A program made the position numbers and the translations under genes. Below are positions 8,140 to 11,977 of a stretch of 11,977 bases of DNA, piece after piece. How positions within the stretch are numbered: the first letter of the stretch is position 1; the number at the start of each line of letters is the position of its first letter. Below the pieces are notes generated by a model. That model worked only from the letters and a program-made list of their open reading frames with translations. It was not told the origin of the DNA and searched no databases. Origin of the DNA: Nocardioidaceae bacterium. GTDB taxonomy: Bacteria; Actinomycetota; Actinomycetes; Propionibacteriales; Nocardioidaceae. Where the stretch lies: contig JACCYS010000075.1 in assembly GCA_013696365.1 (NCBI GenBank), positions 1 to 11,977 of the forward strand, given 5' to 3'.

Positions 8140-9054
8140 TCAGTCCGGCAACAAGCCCGCGACGTCCAGGTCGGCACGTAGTGCGGCGACCTCGTCGTCG
8201 GTGGCCGCCAGCAGCGGCAAGCGAAGGGCGCGGTGCGCGAGCACGCCGACAAGCTGCAGCGCAGCCTTCACGGCGATGGCGCCCTGGGTGCGGGTCATCA
8301 CGCCGCGCACGGCAGGCAGCAGCCGGTCGTGGATCTCACGGGCGGTGGTGAGGTCCCCCTTGACGGCGGCGGCGACCATGTCGGCGTACGGGCCGGCGGC
8401 GACGTGGCCGACGACCGACACCAGCCCCACGGCGCCGTGCGCGAGCCAGGCAAGGTTGAGCGCGTCGTCGCCGGAGTAGTACGCCAGGCTGCTTTCGCGC
8501 ATCACCCACGAGCCGGAGCTGAGATCGCCGGTAGCATCCTTGACCGCCAGGATCCGAGAGTGCTGCGCGAGCTCGTTGAGCACCTCGGTCCCGATGCGGG
8601 TGCCGGTGCGGCCAGGGATGTCGTAGAGCATCACCGGCAGCTCGGTGGCGTCGGCGACAGCGCAGAAATGCGCCAGCAGGCTGGCCGGCGGCGGTTTGGA
8701 ATAGTAGGGAGTGACGACCAACAGCCCGTGGGCTCCCGCCGTGACTGCTTGCTCGGCGAGCTCGACGGTGTGTCCGGTGTCGTTGGTGCCCACCCCGGCC
8801 ACGATGCGGGCCCGGTCGCCGACCGCCGCGACCACGGCTTCGATCAGCTGCCGCTTCTCCTCGTCGCTGGTCGTCGGGCTCTCCCCGGTTGTACCGCTGA
8901 GCACCAGTCCGTCGCAGCCACCGTCCACCAGGTGGGTCGCTACCCTGATCGCGGCATCCAGGTCGAGGGCGCCGTCGCCGTCGAACGGGGTGACCATCGC
9001 CGTCAGCATCCGCCCGAAGGCGTCCACCGCCTCGGCGTGGTCGGTGGACGTCAT
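8140..9054 (-). CDS. dapA: 4-hydroxy-tetrahydrodipicolinate synthase
   Basis: The 304-residue (beta/alpha)8 aldolase condenses pyruvate with aspartate semialdehyde, the first committed step to diaminopimelate and lysine. All catalytic residues are present at a constant offset of 11 from E. coli numbering: Schiff-base lysine K172 (AVKDATG), Y144 and R149 (YDIPGRTG), T55-T56 (SGTTGES) and Y118 (TPYYSKPP). This makes DapA much more likely than N-acetylneuraminate lyase or another family member. The product feeds peptidoglycan crosslinks, which fits its place beside cell-envelope and division genes. The ATG at 9054 (MTSTDHAE) has only a GGGG run upstream. A TAGCGT hexamer 6 bases before it suggests leaderless transcription, so the gene probably heads its own unit with rnj. 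Confidence 0.95.
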   Translation of the reverse strand: MTSTDHAEAVDAFGRMLTAMVTPFDGDGALDLDAAIRVATHLVDGGCDGLVLSGTTGESPTTSDEEKRQLIEAVVAAVGDRARIVAGVGTNDTGHTVELAEQAVTAGAHGLLVVTPYYSKPPPASLLAHFCAVADATELPVMLYDIPGRTGTRIGTEVLNELAQHSRILAVKDATGDLSSGSWVMRESSLAYYSGDDALNLAWLAHGAVGLVSVVGHVAAGPYADMVAAAVKGDLTTAREIHDRLLPAVRGVMTRTQGAIAVKAALQLVGVLAHRALRLPLLAATDDEVAALRADLDVAGLLPD

Positions 9055-9060
9055 GGCCCC

Positions 9061-9066
9061 ACGCTA
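9061..9066 (-). promoter_or_regulatory. Putative -10 element of a leaderless dapA promoter
   Basis: TAGCGT on the minus strand fits TANNNT and ends 6 bases before the dapA ATG, the spacing that would put the first transcribed base at the start codon. I see no good -35 sequence 16-19 bases upstream. The same hexamer occurs before thyA. Confidence 0.38.
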
Positions 9067-9101
9067 CCGCTCGCGGCCGTTCGGCTCCCCCACCACTCCG
9101 T

Positions 9102-9152
9102 GCCCCTGTCTCGGTGAAGCGCGCCACGTTTACGTGGCGGGCGACCAGGGGC
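9102..9152 (-). terminator. Two-tier hairpin downstream of folA (terminator or structured 3' element)
   Basis: The inner stem pairs CGCCACGT (9122-9129) with ACGTGGCG (9132-9139): 8 base pairs with a 2-base loop, or 7 with a 4-base loop. An outer stem pairs GCCCCTG (9102-9108) with CAGGGGC (9146-9152), 7 base pairs. It lies 28 to 78 bases past the folA stop and ahead of the putative dapA promoter, so termination of the thyA-folA transcript is the simplest reading. There is no U-run, which is common for GC-rich actinobacteria. Confidence 0.5.
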
Positions 9153-9186
9153 GTGGCGGGCGATCAGGAGCGTGGCGGATCAGGCG
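9133..9186. repeat. 19-base tandem repeats (about 2.8 copies) reaching into the folA stop codon
   Basis: On the plus strand, CGTGGCGGGCGACCAGGGG (9133-9151) is followed by CGTGGCGGGCGATCAGGAG (9152-9170; 17 of 19 bases identical). A third, partial copy (9171-9186) has lost three bases. The folA stop codon (9180-9182) lies inside the third copy. Each copy begins with CGTGGCG, which is complementary to CGCCACG at 9122-9128. Confidence 0.8.
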
Positions 9187-9650
9187 CGCTCGTAAGTGGC
9201 GACGTCGAAGCCGTCGTACGGCTCGCGACCCACCTCAAGCCACGCCGACCAATCCGGCGCCGGGAACCAGGTGTCGCCTTCGGGCTCCAGCGGCAGGTGG
9301 GTGATCACCAGCCGGTCAGCCAACGGCAGCGCAGCGCGATAGACCTCGGCTCCGCCGATCACGAACACCTGCGGGTCGATCACCGCGGCGACCTCCAGCG
9401 CGACCACCACGTCGTGGCAGATCACCACCCCGCCCGGCGCCGCCCAGTCGGCCTGGCGGGTGACGACCACGCTGGTGCGCCCGGGCAGCGGCCGGCCGAT
9501 CGAGTCGAACGTGCGACGCCCCATCACCAGCACGTGACCGATTGTCAGCGCCTTGAAGTGCGCGAGGTCGCCAGTCCGCGGCCACGGCAGGTCGCCGTCG
9601 CGGCCGATGACACCGTTGGCGGCCACTGCCGCGACGAGACTGACAGGCAT
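9180..9650 (-). CDS. folA: Dihydrofolate reductase
   Basis: The 156-residue protein reduces dihydrofolate to tetrahydrofolate with NADPH. It shows the family pattern in order: VAAVAANGVIG, then LPW (21-23), the substrate-binding acidic residue D28 in GDLAHFK, the cofactor loop MGRRTFDSIG (43-52), RPLPGR, and FVIGGAEVYRAAL near 96-108. Length matches typical bacterial enzymes. The ATG at 9650 gives MPVSLVAAV, the normal family start. The frame is open as far as 9875, but that extension is a shadow of thyA. Only four bases separate the thyA stop from this start, so the two are co-transcribed and probably coupled. The pairing is functional: ThyA oxidises methylene-tetrahydrofolate to dihydrofolate, which this enzyme recycles. 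The gene is also called dfrA. Confidence 0.95.
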   Translation of the reverse strand: MPVSLVAAVAANGVIGRDGDLPWPRTGDLAHFKALTIGHVLVMGRRTFDSIGRPLPGRTSVVVTRQADWAAPGGVVICHDVVVALEVAAVIDPQVFVIGGAEVYRAALPLADRLVITHLPLEPEGDTWFPAPDWSAWLEVGREPYDGFDVATYERA

Positions 9651-9654
9651 GCGC

Positions 9655-10464
9655 TCAGACCGCGATCGGCGCCTTGATGCCCGGATGCGGGTCGTAGCCA
9701 GAGATCTTGACGTGGTCGAGGTCGAAGGCGTCCAGTGCTCGCACCGACGGGTCGAGCCACAGCTCGGGCAGCGCCCGCGGCTCGCGGGCCAGCTGCAGCC
9801 GGGCCTGGTCGAGATGATTGAGGTAAAGGTGCGCGTCTCCGAAGGTGTGCACGAAGTCACCGACCTCCAGATCACACACCTGCGCGACCAGGTGAGTCAG
9901 CAGCGCGTACGAGGCGATGTTGAACGGCACGCCGAGGAACACGTCGGCCGAGCGCTGATACAGCTGGCACGACAGCCGGCTATGCCCCGACTCCGATGGC
10001 GTCACATAGAACTGGAACAGCGCATGGCAGGGCGCCAGCGCCATCGCCGGCAGGTCGGCAACGTTCCACGCCGACACCACATGCCGGCGCGAGTAAGGGT
10101 CGCTGCGGATCGCCTCAACAACGGCACCGAGCTGGTCGACGTGAGCAGCACCCAGCGTCGGCCAGGCCCGCCACTGCCGGCCGTACACCGGGCCGAGGTC
10201 GCCGGACGCGTCGGCCCACTCGTCCCAGATCGTGATCCCGCGTTCGCGCAGCCACGCCACGTTGGTGTCACCGCGCAGGAACCACAGCAGCTCGCCGACC
10301 ACCGAGCGGATGTGCACCTTCTTGGTGGTCACCAGCGGAAAGCCAGCCCGCAGGTCGAAGCGCATCTGGTGGCCGAAGACACTGAGCGTTCCGGTGCCGG
10401 TGCGGTCGGACTTACGCACGCCCTCGTCGAGGACCCGCTGGACCAGATCGAGGTACGCCCGCAC
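9655..10464 (-). CDS. thyA: Thymidylate synthase (ThyA)
   Basis: The 269-residue enzyme methylates dUMP to dTMP using methylene-tetrahydrofolate. Visible key residues are R21 (RTGTGT), the adjacent R126-R127 (SRRHVV), catalytic C146 (APCHALFQFYV), D174 (RSADVFLG), N182 (FNIASY), H212 and Y214 (DAHLYLNH), and the C-terminal IKAPIAV. This is the classical folate-dependent ThyA, not flavin-dependent ThyX. The start is a GTG at 10464: a stop (TAG) lies 8 codons upstream in frame, with no other start codon between, and MRAYLDLVQRVL matches the normal family N-terminus. There is no ribosome binding site, but TAGCGT lies 7 bases upstream, suggesting a leaderless transcript. The gene is followed after four bases by folA. 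Confidence 0.97.
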   Translation of the reverse strand: MRAYLDLVQRVLDEGVRKSDRTGTGTLSVFGHQMRFDLRAGFPLVTTKKVHIRSVVGELLWFLRGDTNVAWLRERGITIWDEWADASGDLGPVYGRQWRAWPTLGAAHVDQLGAVVEAIRSDPYSRRHVVSAWNVADLPAMALAPCHALFQFYVTPSESGHSRLSCQLYQRSADVFLGVPFNIASYALLTHLVAQVCDLEVGDFVHTFGDAHLYLNHLDQARLQLAREPRALPELWLDPSVRALDAFDLDHVKISGYDPHPGIKAPIAV

Positions 10465-10471
10465 CTGCGCG

Positions 10472-10477
10472 ACGCTA
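10472..10477 (-). promoter_or_regulatory. Putative -10 element of a leaderless thyA promoter
   Basis: TAGCGT on the minus strand fits TANNNT and ends 7 bases before the thyA GTG. CTGATC at 10496-10501, 18 bases further upstream, is a weak -35 candidate that overlaps the stop codon of the upstream PRC-barrel gene. The whole gap between those genes is only 33 bases. Confidence 0.38.
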
Positions 10478-10497
10478 CACGCCTGCGCCTACGGGGA

Positions 10498-10932
10498 TCA
10501 GGAGTGACGCACCATCAACGCGTACGAACCGAGCCCGAGCAAGCGTGCCGCGTCGACCTCTCCGCCGCTGGTGAGCAGGTGCCGGATCGAGCCGTCGGCG
10601 GGGTCGAAATCGACGTCGTCCACCTCGCCGATGTCGTCCCCGGCGTCGGTGAGCACCCGCTGCCCGAGCAGGCTGCGCTTCTTGTTCGTAAGGCGCGCCA
10701 GCTCGCCGTCGGGCTCGACCAGCAGACCGGCCGACGGCACCGTCACCGCGTCCGGCCCGAAGGTGATGACATCGGCCCAGCGCAGGACGTCCGCCTTGTC
10801 GGGGGTCTTCTTCAGCACTAGGGCGACGACCCGTGCCTGCGAGGCGTCAACCACGAAACGCTGCACCTTGCCCACGGTGTCCGCGGTCTCGGTGCCGACG
10901 ACGGGATGACCTCTGCCCTCGGAGAACCTCAT
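10498..10932 (-). CDS. PRC-barrel domain protein (two barrels), second of a tandem pair
   Basis: This 144-residue soluble protein appears to consist of two PRC-barrel-like beta domains. The first (about 5-70) contains GTETADTVGKVQRFVVD and VVALVLKK. The second (about 85-140) contains GQRVLTDAGDDIGEVDDVDFD, a good match to the PRC pattern of a Gly-Asp turn followed by a strand ending in Asp. PRC barrels occur in photosynthetic reaction-centre subunit H and in the RimM ribosome factor, where they mediate protein contacts; no catalytic residues are expected. I cannot assign a specific function. The ATG at 10932 overlaps the stop of the preceding PRC-barrel gene as ATGA, so the two are probably translated together. 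The ribosome binding site is weak. It ends 33 bases before thyA. Confidence 0.78.
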   Translation of the reverse strand: MRFSEGRGHPVVGTETADTVGKVQRFVVDASQARVVALVLKKTPDKADVLRWADVITFGPDAVTVPSAGLLVEPDGELARLTNKKRSLLGQRVLTDAGDDIGEVDDVDFDPADGSIRHLLTSGGEVDAARLLGLGSYALMVRHS

Positions 10933-11507
10933 GCCTGCGAGCCCGACTCGCGCAACCGGTCCCGGAACGCTTCGACCGCGGCCCCGAAGCCCGCTAGGTC
11001 GTCGGTGACGAAGTCGACCGCCGCGGCCGGCACGATCAGCCGCTCACCAGAGACCGCAAGCGTGTCCGGCAGGGGGATCAGCACTCGCTTGTTGTCCTTG
11101 CTCAACGCCTCGGTCGGGTCGATCTCGTAGCCGACCACATCGGCGTACTCGTCGACGTCGAGCACCACGTCGACCACCTCGCCCAGCTCGACACCGTCAT
11201 CGGTCAGCACCTGTGAGCCGAACACGTCACCGCCCTTGGCCTGGGCGCGCGCGATCACCTCGTCGCGCGGCTGGAACACCGACTCGTCGTCGATGATCAC
11301 CGCGTCGCGCCCCAGGGCCCGTACGCCCCCCCAGGGCAGGCCATGCTTCAGCGGACCGGCCAACAGCCCGCGGCCCGCGAGGGTGAAGCCTGCGACCTCG
11401 CCGTTGCCGCCGCCGTAGACCACATCGCGCACCTGGGCGACGTCGTCGCCGCGCACGGTCACCACCGGGCGCCCAGACACCTCAGTGACCCGCATCAGCA
11501 CCGTCAT
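10929..11507 (-). CDS. PRC-barrel domain protein (two barrels), first of a tandem pair
   Basis: The 192-residue protein has two PRC-like barrels. The first (about 5-75) is marked by VVTVRGDDVAQVRDVVY and VAGFTLAGRG; the second (about 85-165) by GSQVLTDDGVELGEVVDVVLD, DVVGYEID and LIVPAAAV. A C-terminal amphipathic helix (about 170-188) ends in ESGSQA. There is no signal peptide or membrane segment, so it is probably cytoplasmic. Function is unknown; the family usually supports protein assembly. The start at 11507 (MTVLMRVTEV) is supported by an ATGA overlap with the upstream small gene; M5 at 11495 is an alternative. Open frame to 11624 exists upstream but has the character of shadow coding. 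Together with the next gene it gives four PRC barrels in two coupled proteins. Confidence 0.8.
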   Translation of the reverse strand: MTVLMRVTEVSGRPVVTVRGDDVAQVRDVVYGGGNGEVAGFTLAGRGLLAGPLKHGLPWGGVRALGRDAVIIDDESVFQPRDEVIARAQAKGGDVFGSQVLTDDGVELGEVVDVVLDVDEYADVVGYEIDPTEALSKDNKRVLIPLPDTLAVSGERLIVPAAAVDFVTDDLAGFGAAVEAFRDRLRESGSQA

Positions 11508-11629
11508 CGCCGGCGCCTGCCGGACACGACCGCCCCACCCCGTCGGCGACGAGCCTGTACAGCGAGGACGGCAGCGGACAGCACGAGCAGCACGACGAGC
11601 ACGAGGATCAACCAGCCCCACCATTCCAC
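11504..11629 (-). CDS. Small single-pass membrane protein with Arg-rich tail (41 aa, putative)
   Basis: From a GTG at 11629 the frame encodes MEWWGWLILVLVV..., a hydrophobic helix of about 24 residues (4-27), followed by a tail of 14 residues (28-41) with eight arginines. By the positive-inside rule the tail should be cytoplasmic. I did not recognise a family. Support for a real gene is positional: it fills the gap between the PaaE-like stop (14 bases upstream) and the PRC-barrel gene, and its stop overlaps that gene's ATG as ATGA. Weak points are the GTG start and no ribosome binding site. The frame stays open to 11938, but a longer product would lie entirely antiframe to the ferredoxin domain and is unlikely. 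Confidence 0.5.
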   Translation of the reverse strand: MEWWGWLILVLVVLLVLSAAVLAVQARRRRGGAVVSGRRRR

Positions 11630-11643
11630 GGGCGGCAGCGTAC

Positions 11644-11977
11644 TCAGACGTCGAAGTCCAGCACCACGCGGTCGCTCGTAGGGTGGGATTGGCACGTCAG
11701 CACATAGCCGTCGGCGATCTCGCCGGGCTCCAGCGCGTAACTGTGATCCATCCTTACCGTGCCCTCGATCAGCCGGGCCCGGCAGGTGCCACAAACGCCG
11801 CCGCGACATGAGTACGGGGCGTCCGCGCGGACCGCGAGAGCCGCCTCCAACACCGGCGCGCCATTGAGCGGCACCCGCAGCGTCGAGCGCCGGCCATCGA
11901 GCAGCACCTCCACCTCCGCACCGCCCGCCGCTCCCCACGAGTTGTCACCGGCAGACGGTGTTAGAACACCGTGTGCC
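11644..11977 (-). CDS. paaE: Phenylacetyl-CoA epoxidase subunit PaaE-like, C-terminal 2Fe-2S ferredoxin domain (cut by right window edge)
   Basis: About 110 C-terminal residues are visible. They form a plant-type ferredoxin domain with four cluster cysteines spaced C-x4-C-x2-C-x29-C (in PYSCRGGVCGTCRARL and YVLTCQSHP). The stretch VRMDHSYALEPGEIADGYV and the end VVLDFDV closely resemble PaaE, the reductase of the phenylacetyl-CoA epoxidase complex, where this domain passes electrons from an N-terminal FAD/NADPH module to the di-iron PaaA. The reductase module and the start codon lie beyond the window, so another ferredoxin-tailed reductase of the same family is possible. A GTG at 11913 could start a stand-alone ferredoxin, but the frame remains open to the edge. 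If paaABCDE order holds, PaaD should lie just outside the window. Confidence 0.75.
   Translation of the reverse strand, partial: AHGVLTPSAGDNSWGAAGGAEVEVLLDGRRSTLRVPLNGAPVLEAALAVRADAPYSCRGGVCGTCRARLIEGTVRMDHSYALEPGEIADGYVLTCQSHPTSDRVVLDFDV

Noticed and set aside
7307..8479. 390-codon plus-strand frame spanning rnj and the dapA 3' end
   Set aside because: Antisense shadow: it crosses two well-supported minus-strand genes and has no recognisable protein signature.
9651..9875. N-terminal extension of folA to 9875
   Set aside because: It lies out of frame inside the conserved C-terminus of thyA; the ATG at 9650 gives the normal dihydrofolate reductase start.
9553..10821. 422-codon plus-strand open frame opposite thyA and the second PRC-barrel gene
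   Set aside because: Its composition (Arg, His, Val, Gln-rich, no recognisable motif) is typical of antisense frames in GC-rich DNA, and it lies over thyA, whose active-site residues are intact on the other strand.
11630..11938. Longer version of the small membrane protein (144 residues) starting at 11938
   Set aside because: The added part lies out of frame over the well-supported ferredoxin domain and is Gly/Arg-rich shadow sequence.

Overview
The window is a GC-rich bacterial chromosome segment, almost certainly from an actinobacterium (Actinomycetota). The evidence is the strong G/C third-position bias, the use of GTG starts, and a gene order typical of that phylum: thyA-folA, then dapA-rnj, then ftsK, a RodZ-like gene, rimO and pgsA. 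I cannot fix the genus from sequence alone. Every gene I can support lies on the minus strand, so the biological reading order runs from the right edge to the left edge. Coding density is very high; the largest gaps are 125 and 121 bases.

In transcription order there are four units. (1) 11977-10498: the C-terminal ferredoxin part of a PaaE-like phenylacetyl-CoA epoxidase reductase (cut by the window edge), a probable 41-residue membrane protein, and two overlapping genes for double PRC-barrel proteins. (2) 10464-9180: thyA and folA, which make dTMP and recycle the dihydrofolate that ThyA produces. (3) 9054-6392: dapA (lysine and diaminopimelate synthesis) and RNase J (RNA decay and processing). 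(4) 6270-1: ftsK (DNA translocase at the septum), a large RodZ-like membrane HTH protein with an unusual N-terminal membrane plus PH-like module, rimO (modification of ribosomal protein S12), and the start of pgsA (phosphatidylglycerol-phosphate synthase, cut by the left edge).

Four gene junctions use the ATGA stop/start overlap (337-340, 3754-3757, 10929-10932, 11504-11507), which suggests translational coupling. The genes that open the last three units (thyA, dapA, ftsK) each lack a clear Shine-Dalgarno sequence but have a TANNNT hexamer 6-7 bases before the start codon, the spacing expected of leaderless actinobacterial promoters.

Most of the window is housekeeping. The parts most worth a second look are the PH-like/RodZ fusion, the small membrane protein with two double-PRC-barrel proteins, the structured repeat element behind folA, and the tandem repeats in front of ftsK. 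I saw no mobile element, CRISPR array, tRNA or rRNA, and no convincing plus-strand gene.
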